Part shown: piece after piece, positions 27,876 through 36,321 of the stretch
Numbering within the stretch: position 1 is the first letter of the stretch
Layout of the letters: the number at the start of each line of letters is the position of its first letter
Source of the DNA: DASZHJ01 sp035507155
GTDB lineage: Bacteria; Pseudomonadota; Alphaproteobacteria; ATCC43930; CGMCC-115725
Length of the DNA: 64,000 nucleotides
NCBI GenBank assembly: GCA_035507155.1
Contig: DATJOK010000126.1
Span: 1-64,000 of the forward strand
Direction of reading: 5' to 3'
Notes under the pieces: model-generated
What the model was told of the DNA's origin: nothing
What the model saw: the letters and a program-made list of their open reading frames with translations, nothing else
The model's database searches: none
Program-made: the position numbers and the translations under genes

Positions 27876-28814
27876 CTACTCGATGTTCTGCACTTGCTCG
27901 CGAAGCTGCTCGATCGCCGCCTTGAGGGCGAGCCCGATGCGCGTCAACTCCACATCGGCCGATTTCGAGCAGAGCGTGTTCGCCTCGCGATGAAATTCCT
28001 GGCAGAGGAAGTCGAGGCGGCGGCCGATGACCGCGCCCTCCACCAGGAGCTCGCGCGCCGCGGCGATGTGGGCGCCGAGCCGATCGAGCTCCTCGCGCAC
28101 GTCCGCCTTGGCGACCAGCAGCGCCGCCTCCTGCGCCAGCCGCTCCTCGGCAACCGCCGGCACCGCCTCCTTGAGCGCGTCGACGAGGCTCCGGAGCCGC
28201 GCCCGCACCGCGTCGGGCTGCGCCGCCGCGCTCCGCTCGGCCTGCGACACCAGCCCGGCGATCTCCTCGAGGCGCTCCTCGAGCACGCCGGCCATCCGGA
28301 TTCCCTCGGCGCGGCGCATGCCGGCGAGCTCCTCGGCGGCGCGGCGGCAGCCGGTCAGCACCGCCGCCTCGCGGCGCTGGCGCAGCTCCGGATCGAGCCC
28401 GTCCTCCTCGCCGCTCTCCAGCACGCCCTTGAGGGCGAGGAGTCCGTCGGTGCTCGGCGGCGTCGCCCCCACCTCGCGCTGCAGCTCGCGCGCGAGCGCC
28501 AGCACCTGCTCCAGCGCCGCGCGGTTGACGCGGAGAGTGCCGCCGCTGCCCGAGCGCAGGATGGAGAGATTGGCGCTCACGGAGCCGCGCCGCAGCCGCT
28601 CGCCGAGCAGCGCCCGCAGCGGCAGCTCGAGCGCATCGTAGCCGGGCGGCAGGCGGAAACGGAGATCGAGGGATTTGCCGTTGACGCTCTTGATCTCCCA
28701 GGCCCAGGCGATGCCGTCGCCTTCGCCCTCGCTGCGGGCGAATCCGGTCATGCTGGCGACGGCGCCAGTCTTCTGCGCGGCGGCGGCGGATCGGGCCAAG
28801 AGCACTCCGCTCAT
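27876..28814 (-). CDS. yicC: YicC/YloC family endoribonuclease-like protein
   Basis: About 312 residues. The YicC N-terminal domain begins at MTGFARSEGEGDGIAWAWEI, and the C-terminal DUF1732 carries GRRLDFLCQEFHREANTLCS and the ending ELTRIGLALKAAIEQLREQVQNIE-type helix. Endoribonuclease activity has been reported for the family. The start is ambiguous: ATG 28814 as given adds 21 residues before the usual start at ATG 28751 (family members begin M-(I/R)-x-MTGFAR). It is divergent from the SDR gene and upstream of gmk. Confidence 0.88.
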   Translation of the reverse strand: MSGVLLARSAAAAQKTGAVASMTGFARSEGEGDGIAWAWEIKSVNGKSLDLRFRLPPGYDALELPLRALLGERLRRGSVSANLSILRSGSGGTLRVNRAALEQVLALARELQREVGATPPSTDGLLALKGVLESGEEDGLDPELRQRREAAVLTGCRRAAEELAGMRRAEGIRMAGVLEERLEEIAGLVSQAERSAAAQPDAVRARLRSLVDALKEAVPAVAEERLAQEAALLVAKADVREELDRLGAHIAAARELLVEGAVIGRRLDFLCQEFHREANTLCSKSADVELTRIGLALKAAIEQLREQVQNIE

Positions 28815-28896
28815 CGGGTCGGACTCGACGGGGTTCTCGACCCCGCCGTGCCGAGGGTTATAGCCTTGGGCGCGCCCTCCAACAACGGTTGCCGCC

Positions 28897-29643
28897 ATGC
28901 CAGCGCCGCGCCACATCCTGATCACCGGTGCCTCGAGCGGGATCGGCGCGGCGCTGGCGCGGCACTACGCGGCGCCGGGGGTGCGCCTCGGCCTCGGCGG
29001 ACGCGACGGCGCGCGACTCGACGCCGTAGCCGCCGATTGCAGGGCGAAGGGCGCCGCGGTGGCCAGTGCCGCCCTCGACGTCACTGATCGCGCGGCGATG
29101 CGCGGCTGGATCCTGGCGGCGGACGACGTCCGCCCGCTCGATCTCGTGATCGCCAATGCCGGGATCGGCGGCATGGGCGTCGACGAGGACCACGCCCGCG
29201 CGATCTTCGCCATCAATGTCGAGGGCGTGCTCAACACCGCCTACCCGGCGCTGGAGCGAATGGCTGCGCGCGGCGGCGGCCAGCTCGCCCTCATGAGCTC
29301 GCTCGCGGGCTATCGCGGCCTGCCGGACGCGCCCGCCTACAGCGCCTCGAAGGCGGCGGTGAAGTCGCTGGCCGAGGCCTGGCGCGGCGCCTATGCCGCG
29401 GCGGGTGTCCGCGTCTCGGTGATCTGCCCCGGCTTCGTCGCGACGCCGATGACCGAGGGCGGGCGCTTCCCGCAGCCGTTCCTAATCGATGCTGATCGCG
29501 CCGCTGGGATCATCGCTCGTGGGCTCTCGGCCAACCGGCCGCGGATCGCTTTTCCCTGGCAGCTTGCGCTCGCCACCTGGCTGCTGGCGGCGCTGCCGCC
29601 GCGCCTCGGCGACCGGATCGTGCGGCCGCGCCGTCGCCGCTGA
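28897..29643 (+). CDS. Short-chain dehydrogenase/reductase
   Basis: A 248-residue classical SDR. It has TGASSGIG (residues 10-17) for NAD(P) binding, NAG in IANAGIGG, the catalytic serine in LMSSLAGYRG, and the YxxxK in YSASKAAVKSLAE. The C-terminus has a hydrophobic helix (WQLALATWLLAALP) and a very basic end, suggesting membrane association. The substrate is unknown. Its stop is followed directly by the stop of the convergent mltG, with no bases between. Confidence 0.85.
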   Translation: MPAPRHILITGASSGIGAALARHYAAPGVRLGLGGRDGARLDAVAADCRAKGAAVASAALDVTDRAAMRGWILAADDVRPLDLVIANAGIGGMGVDEDHARAIFAINVEGVLNTAYPALERMAARGGGQLALMSSLAGYRGLPDAPAYSASKAAVKSLAEAWRGAYAAAGVRVSVICPGFVATPMTEGGRFPQPFLIDADRAAGIIARGLSANRPRIAFPWQLALATWLLAALPPRLGDRIVRPRRRR

Positions 29644-30690
29644 TCAGCGCGCGGCACCGGGCGGCGCCGCGTGGCCGGGCGCGCCGGCGGGCGGCGCTGG
29701 CGTCGCCGCCTGGCTCTGCGCGCGGCGCAGATCCGCCACGTGATCGTTGTGCTCGGCCAGCGTCTTGGCGAAGACGTGCCGCCCGGAGCCGTCGCCGATG
29801 GCGACGAAATAGAGATCCTCCGAAGCCATCGGGTGCAGCACCGCGCGCAGCGCGGCGAGGCCGGGATTGGCGATCGGGCCCGGCGGCAATCCCTTGACGA
29901 TATAGGTGTTGTAGGGCGAGTCGACGCTGAGATCCTCGTGGGTGAGCGGACGGTCGAGCGGGCCCTTGCCCTGGGTCAGCGCGTAGACGACGGTCGGATC
30001 CGCCTGCAGGCGGATACCGAGGCGGAGGCGGTTCAGGAACACGCCGGCGATATGGGCGCGCTCATCCTCGCGGGCGGTCTCCTTCTCGACGATCGAGGCG
30101 AGGATCACCGCATCGCGGGAATTGGCGAGCGGCAGGTTGGAATTGCGCTTGTTCCAGTTCTCCGCCACCGCGACGGCCATCGAGCGCTCCATGCGCTCGA
30201 TCAGTGCCGAGCGCCTGTCGCCGAGCAAGAAGAAATAGGTCTGCGGCAGCAGGCTGCCTTCCGGCGGCACTTTCGCGATCGACCCATCGAGAGCGGGCTC
30301 GCCGTTCACCAGCGCGACGATCTCCTCGCTGGTGAGCCCCTCGGGAATGGTGAGCCGGTGCTGCACCATCTTGCCGCTCGCCAGCAGCTCGGCGACCTCG
30401 CTCGGCGTGATGGCGGCCGGAAACTCGAATTCGCCGGCGCGGAGATGGGATGCCTTGCCCGACACCTCGGCGCCGAGCAGGAACACCCAGGAATGAGAGA
30501 TGATGCCGCCGCGCTGCAGCGCCAGGGTGATGCTCACGAGGCCGCCGCCTTTCGGCAGCACCAGCACGGTGCTTTCCGGCAACGGGCCCGGGCTCGTCCA
30601 ATCCCGCCAGACCGACAGCGCGAAGCTCGCGATCGAGGCCGCCAGGAGAAACACCGCTGGAACGAGCCGGGCCCGCGACGGCCAGGTCAT
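29644..30690 (-). CDS. mltG: Endolytic murein transglycosylase MltG (YceG-like)
   Basis: A 348-residue inner-membrane protein with one N-terminal helix (about 9-28), a LysM-like subdomain and the YceG catalytic domain. The catalytic glutamate is in ILASIVEKETAREDER, followed by FLNRLRLGIRLQADPTVVYAL and SPYNTYIVKGLPPGPIANPG, all family hallmarks. It cleaves nascent glycan strands and may set strand length. An Ala/Pro-rich tail closes the protein. It follows fabF by 8 bases, the common fabF-mltG order. Confidence 0.95.
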   Translation of the reverse strand: MTWPSRARLVPAVFLLAASIASFALSVWRDWTSPGPLPESTVLVLPKGGGLVSITLALQRGGIISHSWVFLLGAEVSGKASHLRAGEFEFPAAITPSEVAELLASGKMVQHRLTIPEGLTSEEIVALVNGEPALDGSIAKVPPEGSLLPQTYFFLLGDRRSALIERMERSMAVAVAENWNKRNSNLPLANSRDAVILASIVEKETAREDERAHIAGVFLNRLRLGIRLQADPTVVYALTQGKGPLDRPLTHEDLSVDSPYNTYIVKGLPPGPIANPGLAALRAVLHPMASEDLYFVAIGDGSGRHVFAKTLAEHNDHVADLRRAQSQAATPAPPAGAPGHAAPPGAAR

Positions 30691-30698
30691 CGCGGCGC

Positions 30699-31961
30699 CT
30701 AGCTCGCGCGGGCGAAGATGAGGGAGGCGTTGGTGCCGCCGAATCCGAAGGAGTTCGACAGCGCGTAGCGCACCGGCCGCTCCTTGGCGCGATGCGGCAC
30801 CAGATCGATGTCGCAGCTCGGCGAGGGGTTGTCGAGGTTGAGCGTCGGCGGGACGATGCTGTCGCGCAGCGCCAGGATTGAGAAGATCGCCTCCACGCTG
30901 CCGGCGGCGCCCAGCAGATGGCCGATCGCCGACTTGGTGGAGGACATCGAGAGCTTGTAGGAATGCTCGCCGAAGAGCCGCTTCACCGCGCCGAGCTCGA
31001 TCTCGTCGCCGAGCGGCGTCGACGTGCCGTGGGCGTTGATGTAGTCGATGCTGTCGGCGGAGAGCTGCGCGCGCTTCAGCGCGTTGCGCATGGCGCGGAA
31101 GGCCCCGTTGCCATCCTCGGCGGGCGCGGTGATGTGATGGGCGTCGCCCGACATGCCATAGCCGATCACTTCGGCGTAGATCTTGGCGCCACGGGCCTTC
31201 GCGTGCTCGTACTCCTCCAGCACCAGGATGCCGGCGCCCTCGCCCATGACGAAGCCGTCGCGCGCCTGGTCCCAGGGCCGGGACGCCTTGGGCGGGTCGT
31301 CGTTGAAGGCGGTGGAGAGCGCGCGCGCCGAGGCGAAGCCGGCAATGCCGAGCCGACACACCGCGGCCTCGGCGCCGCCGCAGACCATGACGTCGGCGTC
31401 GTCCCACATGATGATCCGCGCCGCATCGCCGATGGCGTGCGCGCCGGTCGAGCAGGCGGTCACCACCGCATGGTTCGGCCCGGAGAAGCCGTACTTGATC
31501 GACGCGTGCCCGGAGGCCAGGTTGATCAGGTTCGACGGAATGAAGAACGGCGAGATGCGGCGGGGGCCCTTCTCGTGAAGGGTGATCGCGCCCTCCATGA
31601 TGCCCGGGAGGCCGCCGATGCCGGAGCCGATCAGCACGCCCGTGCGCTCGCGCCCCTCGGGATCCTGCGGCTTCCAGCCGGAATCCTCGACCGCCTGGGT
31701 CGCCGCGGCCAGCGCATAGACGATGAACTCGTCCATCTTGCGCTGCTCTTTCGGCGGCACCCACTCATCGGCGTTGAAGAGGCCGGAGGAGGTCTCGCCG
31801 CGCGGCACCTGCGCCGCGATCTTGGCGGGAAGATCGGAGACGTCGAAATCCTGGATCGCGCGGATGCCCGACTGCCCTTCCAGCAGCCGGCGCCACGTGA
31901 CCTCAACTCCGCATCCGAGCGGAGTGACCATGCCCAGGCCGGTGACGACAACGCGTCTCAT
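30699..31961 (-). CDS. fabF: 3-oxoacyl-ACP synthase II
   Basis: A 420-residue elongating condensing enzyme of type II fatty acid synthesis. The Cys-His-His triad is visible: cysteine in VVTACSTGAHAIG, histidine in INAHGTSTPLGD and histidine in KSAIGHLLGAAG. The N-terminal RRVVVTGLGMVTPLG is typical. It adds malonyl-ACP units and controls the temperature response of unsaturated fatty acids. It lies 64 bases downstream of acpP. Confidence 0.97.
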   Translation of the reverse strand: MRRVVVTGLGMVTPLGCGVEVTWRRLLEGQSGIRAIQDFDVSDLPAKIAAQVPRGETSSGLFNADEWVPPKEQRKMDEFIVYALAAATQAVEDSGWKPQDPEGRERTGVLIGSGIGGLPGIMEGAITLHEKGPRRISPFFIPSNLINLASGHASIKYGFSGPNHAVVTACSTGAHAIGDAARIIMWDDADVMVCGGAEAAVCRLGIAGFASARALSTAFNDDPPKASRPWDQARDGFVMGEGAGILVLEEYEHAKARGAKIYAEVIGYGMSGDAHHITAPAEDGNGAFRAMRNALKRAQLSADSIDYINAHGTSTPLGDEIELGAVKRLFGEHSYKLSMSSTKSAIGHLLGAAGSVEAIFSILALRDSIVPPTLNLDNPSPSCDIDLVPHRAKERPVRYALSNSFGFGGTNASLIFARAS

Positions 31962-32025
31962 GCCGATTCGGACCTATCGCCCTGACGACGGTGCGCGCAG
32001 CTCTGCCGCCGCGACGCCATCCGCG

Positions 32026-32259
32026 TCAGCTGTGCGCCTCGATGAAATTGATCGCGTCCTTGACGGTCACGATCTTCTCGGCGGCATCGTCTGGAATCTC
32101 GCAGCCGAATTCCTCCTCGAAAGCCATCACGAGCTCGACCGTGTCGAGGCTGTCGGCCCCGAGATCGTCGATGAAGCTCGCATTATCCGTCACCTTGGTC
32201 TCATCGACGCCAAGATGCTCCACGACGATTTTCTTAACTCGCTCGGCGACATCGCTCAT
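32026..32259 (-). CDS. acpP: Acyl carrier protein
   Basis: A 77-residue acidic carrier; S37 in LGADSLDTVELVMAFE is the phosphopantetheine attachment site. It starts MSDVAERVKKIVVEHLGV. The upstream leader (32260-32458, 199 bases) is noticeably lower in GC than its neighbours near the start. It contains a modest GAGG ribosome-binding site and no gene, consistent with a separate strong promoter for this abundant protein. Confidence 0.98.
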   Translation of the reverse strand: MSDVAERVKKIVVEHLGVDETKVTDNASFIDDLGADSLDTVELVMAFEEEFGCEIPDDAAEKIVTVKDAINFIEAHS

Positions 32260-32458
32260 AACTTTTACCTCGACCGCTGGATTGATTGCGCTGATTGGGA
32301 CAGCTCGCTTCGGCTCTCCTCTGTCGGCCGCGCGCTGGTCCGATGGCCGCGCGGCGGCGTCCCCCCGCCGAAGGTGCCGTCACATAACATAGTTCCCGGC
32401 CATTGCCAATTGGCGCGGCGCGCCCACCGAGAAGCTCGGAAGAGCGCGTCGGCGCCGC

Positions 32459-33196
32459 TCAAATCATCGCCATTCCGCCATTCACATGAAGGGTTTGCCC
32501 GGTGACATAGGCCGCCTCGTCGCTGGCGAGGAAGACGACGCAGGCCGCCACTTCCTCCGGCGCGCCGATGCGGCCCATGGGGATCGCGGTGGTGATCCGC
32601 TCGCGCTGCTCCGGCGTCAGCGCGTCGGTCATCGCCGAGACGATGAAGCCCGGCGCCACGCAGTTGACAGTGATGCCGCGGGAGGCGACCTCGGCCGCCA
32701 TCGCCTTCGACATGCCGATCATGCCCGCCTTGGATGCCGCGTAGTTTGCCTGCCCTGGATTGCCGGTGACGCCCACCACCGAGGTGATCCCGATGATGCG
32801 GCCGGCGCGCCGACGCATCATGCCGCGCATCGCCGCCCGTGCCAGGCGGAAGCCGGCGGTCAGGTTGACGTCGAGCACCCTCTGCCAGTCCTCGTCCTTC
32901 ATCCGCAGCGTGAGCCCGTCGCGCGTCAGGCCGGCATTGTTGACGAGGATGTCGAGCTTGCCCATCGCCTCTTCGGCGCGCTTCACCGCCGCATCCGGGG
33001 CGGCAGGCTCGGCAAGATCGGCGGCGAACACATGGGCGCGCTCGCCAAGCTCCCGGGCAAGCCCCTCCAGCACCGGCTCGCGGGTGCCGGCGAGCATCAC
33101 CGTCGCGCCCTGGCGATAGAGCGCCCGGGCGATCGCGCCGCCAATGCCGCCGGAGGCGCCGGTGACCAGCGCCGCCTTGCCGCTGAGATCGAACAT
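32459..33196 (-). CDS. fabG: 3-oxoacyl-ACP reductase
   Basis: A 245-residue NADPH-dependent SDR. Seen: GASGGIGGAIA for the cofactor, NNAGLTRDGLTLRM typical of FabG, the catalytic serine in GITSVVGVTGNPGQANY and YAASKAG. It reduces beta-ketoacyl-ACP in the elongation cycle. It starts 15 bases after fabD, within fabD-fabG-acpP-fabF. Confidence 0.97.
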   Translation of the reverse strand: MFDLSGKAALVTGASGGIGGAIARALYRQGATVMLAGTREPVLEGLARELGERAHVFAADLAEPAAPDAAVKRAEEAMGKLDILVNNAGLTRDGLTLRMKDEDWQRVLDVNLTAGFRLARAAMRGMMRRRAGRIIGITSVVGVTGNPGQANYAASKAGMIGMSKAMAAEVASRGITVNCVAPGFIVSAMTDALTPEQRERITTAIPMGRIGAPEEVAACVVFLASDEAAYVTGQTLHVNGGMAMI

Positions 33197-33211
33197 CGCC
33201 GCCTTTCCCGC

Positions 33212-34153
33212 TCAGAGCGCCTTGAGGAACGTCTCGATCTCGGCGGGAGTTCCCACCGAGGCGGTGGCGATCTCGCGGTCGATGCGCTTCACCAGCCCCG
33301 ACAGCACGCGGCCGGCGCCCAGCTCGACCACGGCGTCGACGCCCTCGCGCTTCATATATAGGACGCTCTCCCGCCAGCGCACGAGGCCGGTGACCTGCCG
33401 CACCAACAGGTGGCGGATCGTCTCGGGATCGTCAACCGAGGCCGCGGTGACATTGGCGACCAGCGGCACCGTCGGCGGCGCCATCGCCACCGTGGCAAGC
33501 GCCTCCTCCATCTCGCGCGCCGCCGGCTCCATCAGCGCGCAATGGAAGGGTGCGCTCACCGGCAGCATGATGGCGCGCCGGGCGCCGCGCTCGGCGGCGA
33601 TCTTCAGCGCCCGCTCCACCGCCGCCGTGCTGCCGCTCACCACCACCTGGCCGGGACCGTTGTCGTTGGCGGTATCGCAGACCTCGCCCTCGCGGGCCGC
33701 CTCCGCCACCTCGCGGGCCGCCTCGAGCTCGAGCCCGAGGAGCGCCGCCATGGTCCCCGCGCCCACCGGCACCGCGCGCTGCATCGCCTGGCCGCGCCGC
33801 TTCAGGAGCCGCGCCGCGTCGCTCAGCGAGAACGTCCCGGCGGCGCAGAGCGCCGAATATTCGCCCAGCGAATGCCCGGCGACGAAGGCGGCGTGCCGCG
33901 GCAGGTCGAAGCCGCCTTCCTGGACGAGGACTCGGATGACCGCGAGGCTCACCGCCATCAGTGCCGGCTGCGCATTCTCGGTGAGGGTGAGATCGCTCTC
34001 CGGGCCCTCGAACATGAGCTTCGAGAGCCGCTGACGGAGCGCCTCGTCGACCTCCTCGAAAGTATGCCGCGCGACCGGGAAGGCCTCGGCGAGCTCCCGC
34101 CCCATGCCCACCGCCTGCGATCCCTGCCCCGGAAATACCGCTGCCCGCGCCAT
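33212..34153 (-). CDS. fabD: Malonyl-CoA:ACP transacylase
   Basis: A 313-residue acyltransferase that loads malonate on ACP. Seen: FPGQGSQAVGMG at the N-terminus, the nucleophile serine in AGHSLGEYSALCAAG and the downstream histidine in SAPFHCALMEP. It is first gene of the fatty-acid cluster and divergent from rpsF across a 210-base region. Confidence 0.97.
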   Translation of the reverse strand: MARAAVFPGQGSQAVGMGRELAEAFPVARHTFEEVDEALRQRLSKLMFEGPESDLTLTENAQPALMAVSLAVIRVLVQEGGFDLPRHAAFVAGHSLGEYSALCAAGTFSLSDAARLLKRRGQAMQRAVPVGAGTMAALLGLELEAAREVAEAAREGEVCDTANDNGPGQVVVSGSTAAVERALKIAAERGARRAIMLPVSAPFHCALMEPAAREMEEALATVAMAPPTVPLVANVTAASVDDPETIRHLLVRQVTGLVRWRESVLYMKREGVDAVVELGAGRVLSGLVKRIDREIATASVGTPAEIETFLKAL

Positions 34154-34233
34154 TCTCGCGCCTGCTCCCCATCCCCGATCGATGCCCAGAAACAGAGGCG
34201 AAAGTCGGCACAGCGACCGGCCAAGTCAAGCGC

Positions 34234-34261
34234 TTGCGCGAGGGGGACCTTCGTGTATAGT
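34234..34261 (+). promoter_or_regulatory. Candidate sigma-70-type promoter of rpsF operon
   Basis: TTGCGC at 34234-34239 and TATAGT at 34256-34261, separated by 16 bases, lie about 100 bases upstream of rpsF. Both hexamers are good matches for a housekeeping promoter and the position leaves room for a structured leader. Inferred from sequence only. Confidence 0.45.
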
Positions 34262-34282
34262 GCGCCGCCTCCTTGCCGGGCG

Positions 34283-34334
34283 GGTCCCGGCTAGGTCTGG
34301 GCGGCTTGTGCCGGATATCGGCCGGCTCCGGACC
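34283..34334 (+). promoter_or_regulatory. Structured rpsF leader, candidate S6:S18 autoregulatory element
   Basis: GGTCC (34283-34287) can pair with GGACC (34330-34334). Inside, GCCGG (34310-34314) can pair with CCGGC (34322-34326) around a 7-base loop. The S6:S18 complex is known to bind an mRNA leader upstream of rpsF in many bacteria, a motif with a conserved CCG-containing bulge. The placement fits, but I have not checked the consensus. Confidence 0.4.
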
Positions 34335-34363
34335 GTGAACATCCAGAAGGAGAACGTGACACG

Positions 34364-34798
34364 ATGTCGTTCTACGAGACCGTCTTCATTGCGCGCCAGG
34401 ATATTTCCGCCGCCCAGGTGGAAGCGCTGGCCGATGGCTTTACCCAGGTCATCCAGGACAACGGCGGCAAGGTCGCCAATCGCGAATACTGGGGCCTGCG
34501 CAACATCTCCTACCGCATCAAGAAGAACCGCAAGGGCCACTACGTGCTCCTCAACATCGAGGCGGCGGGCCCGGCGATCTCCGAGATGGAGCGCACCATG
34601 CGCATCAACGAGGATGTGCTGCGCTATCTGACCGTGCGTGTCGAGGCGCTGGAGAGCGGCCCATCCGTGATGATGCAGGCGCGGGCCCGCGGCGAGGAGC
34701 GCGAGCGCGGCCGGCGCGGCGGCTATGGCGGCGATCGCTACGGTGATCGCGAGCCGCGCGAGAGCGAGGCCCCGGCGGCCGCGGGAGGTGAGGCATGA
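34364..34798 (+). CDS. rpsF: 30S ribosomal protein S6, with Arg/Gly-rich tail
   Basis: 144 residues. The S6 ferredoxin-like fold occupies about residues 1-98 (FYETVFIARQDISAAQVEAL, then EYWGLRNISYRIKKNRKGHY). A charged tail of about 40 residues (RGEERERGRRGGYGGDRYGD) extends it. S6 pairs with S18 on the platform of the 30S subunit. AGAAGGAGA lies 11 bases ahead of the ATG. The stop overlaps the rpsR start by 4 bases, giving tight stoichiometry. Confidence 0.96.
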   Translation: MSFYETVFIARQDISAAQVEALADGFTQVIQDNGGKVANREYWGLRNISYRIKKNRKGHYVLLNIEAAGPAISEMERTMRINEDVLRYLTVRVEALESGPSVMMQARARGEERERGRRGGYGGDRYGDREPRESEAPAAAGGEA

Positions 34799-35097
34799 GC
34801 GACGATCGCAGAGAAGGTGGCCGCGACGGCGGCCGGGATGGTGGTCGCGAGGGCGGCCGTGGCGGCGGCGGCGCGCGCCGGCCGTTCTTCCGGCGGCGCA
34901 AATCCTGCCCGTTCTCCGGTCCGCATGCGCCCAAGATCGACTACAAGGACGTGAAGCTGCTGCAGCGCTTCGTCTCCGAGCGCGGCAAGATCGTGCCGAG
35001 CCGCATCACGGCGGTCTCGGCGAAGAAGCAGCGCGAGCTCTCGCAGGCAATCAAGCGCGCGCGCTACCTGGGCCTCTTGCCCTACGCGCTGCGCTGA
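34795..35097 (+). CDS. rpsR: 30S ribosomal protein S18, with Gly/Arg-rich N-terminal extension
   Basis: 100 residues. The core starts near residue 29 (RPFFRRRKSCPFSG), and IDYKDVKLLQRFVSERGKIVPSRIT is unmistakable S18. About 28 residues of RDGG/REGG repeats precede it, longer than the short N-termini of most S18 proteins. Only one cysteine (CPFSG) of the zinc-ribbon-like set seen in some S18 proteins is present. The ATG overlaps the rpsF stop. Confidence 0.96.
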   Translation: MSDDRREGGRDGGRDGGREGGRGGGGARRPFFRRRKSCPFSGPHAPKIDYKDVKLLQRFVSERGKIVPSRITAVSAKKQRELSQAIKRARYLGLLPYALR

Positions 35098-35110
35098 AGG
35101 AGGTCCCGCC

Positions 35111-35692
35111 ATGGTGCAAGTGATCCTGCTGGAGCGGGTCGAGAAGCTCGGCCAGATGGGCCAGGTGGTCGACGTCAAGCCCGGCTATGCGCGGAACTTC
35201 CTGCTGCCGCAGAAGAAGGCGCTGCGCGCAACCAAGGACAACCTCGCCTACTTCGACAAGCAGCGCGCCCAGCTCGAGGCGCAGAACCTCGCGCGCAAGG
35301 GCGACGCCGAGCAGGTGGCGCAGAAGCTCGACGGCCTGTCGGTGGTCATCATCCGCCAGGCCGGCGAGAGCGGCCAGCTCTACGGCTCCGTCACCGCCCG
35401 CGACATCGCGACCGCGGTGACCGAGGCGGGCTTCACCATCTCCCGCGGCCAGGTGGTGCAGGAGAAGGCGATCAAGACCCTCGGCCTCTACAAGCAGCGC
35501 GTCGTGCTGCACCCCGAGGTCTCCGTCACCGTCACCATCAACGTGGCGCAATCGCCGGAAGAGGCGGAGATGCAGGCGAAGGGGGTCGACCCCCTGAAGC
35601 TCGCCCAGGAGGCAGCCGCCCGCGAGGCGGCCCAGGCAGCGGCGGACATCGCCGAAGCCAGCGCCGCCGAAGAGGCGCCCGCCAAGAGCTGA
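35111..35692 (+). CDS. rplI: 50S ribosomal protein L9
   Basis: 193 residues. The N-terminal domain VQVILLERVEKLGQMGQVVDVKPGYARNF is diagnostic, followed by the long linker helix and the C-terminal domain (SVTARDIATAV, GLYKQRVVLHPEVSVTVTI). An alanine-rich acidic tail makes it longer than the about 150-residue average. AAGGAGG sits 8 bases ahead of the ATG. It ends the rpsF-rpsR-rplI operon; a GCTGAG/CTCAGC inverted repeat (35688-35713) spans its stop and that of the convergent osmC-like gene. Confidence 0.97.
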   Translation: MVQVILLERVEKLGQMGQVVDVKPGYARNFLLPQKKALRATKDNLAYFDKQRAQLEAQNLARKGDAEQVAQKLDGLSVVIIRQAGESGQLYGSVTARDIATAVTEAGFTISRGQVVQEKAIKTLGLYKQRVVLHPEVSVTVTINVAQSPEEAEMQAKGVDPLKLAQEAAAREAAQAAADIAEASAAEEAPAKS

Positions 35693-35708
35693 GGCGGGCG
35701 CGGCGCGC

Positions 35709-36176
35709 TCAGCCTTCCTGCAGCCGCGACTGGATCGAGATCTCAGAGGTGAGTGTCCGGTGCACCGGGCACTTGCCGGCGATCTCGAACAGCCGGGCGC
35801 GCTGCTCCCCGTCGAGCGCGCCCGCGAGCTCGATCACGCAGTCGATGCGGTCGAGCATCCCCTCCTTCGTCTCGCAGTCAGCGCAGTCCTGCGCATGGAT
35901 GCGCCGATGGCGGAGCCGCACGCTCACCTGCTCCAGGGGCCACTGCTTGCGCTCGGCGTAGAGCCGGACCGTCATCGTCTTGCAGGCGCCGAGCGCCATC
36001 AGTAGGAGCTCGTAGGGTCCGGGCCCCAGGTCGCTGCCGCCGACCTCTTTGGGCTCGTCCGCCACCAGCTGGTGCCGGCCGTCAAGCAGCCGTGCCGCGA
36101 AGCGGCCGGTCCGCGCCTCCACCACCTTGACCCAGCCCGGCTCGACCGGCGGATCCTCTGTAACAATTTCTGTCAT
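35709..36176 (-). CDS. OsmC family peroxiredoxin-like protein
   Basis: 155 residues with the OsmC fold. Seen: PKEVGGSDLGPGPYELLLMALGACKTMTVRLYAERK with one redox cysteine, and the second cysteine near the C-terminus in GKCPVHRTLTS. OsmC/Ohr proteins reduce organic hydroperoxides using the two cysteines. An extra CADCETKEGM segment is inserted between them. The ATG at 36176 is chosen because GGAGGGAG lies directly upstream; an ATG at 36206 lacks this. It is divergent from the aldo/keto reductase over a 145-base region with a palindrome. Confidence 0.88.
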   Translation of the reverse strand: MTEIVTEDPPVEPGWVKVVEARTGRFAARLLDGRHQLVADEPKEVGGSDLGPGPYELLLMALGACKTMTVRLYAERKQWPLEQVSVRLRHRRIHAQDCADCETKEGMLDRIDCVIELAGALDGEQRARLFEIAGKCPVHRTLTSEISIQSRLQEG

Positions 36177-36213
36177 CGCCCGCTCCCTCCTCGCATCGGC
36201 AATCAATCAGATA

Positions 36214-36229
36214 TTTGTCACGTGATAAA
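36214..36229. promoter_or_regulatory. Palindrome centred on TCACGTGA between osmC-like and AKR genes
   Basis: TTTGTCACGTGATAAA is a 16-base near-palindrome (14 of 16 positions symmetric) with a perfect TCACGTGA core. It lies between two divergent stress/redox genes in an AT-richer patch. A transcription-factor site serving one or both is plausible; the factor is unknown. Confidence 0.4.
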
Positions 36230-36321
36230 CGATCACATTCACTAGAAATGCGGGCAAGAGGGCTAGCACAGCACGACCTGGTCGCGCAGAATTCGCCCGA
36301 CGCAGGCTTGGGAACCTTCGC

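Noticed and set aside
32260..32458. Small protein gene in the acpP-fabG gap
   Set aside because: The minus-strand frame of 65 residues overlaps the fabG stop, has no SD and low complexity; the region is better read as the acpP leader.
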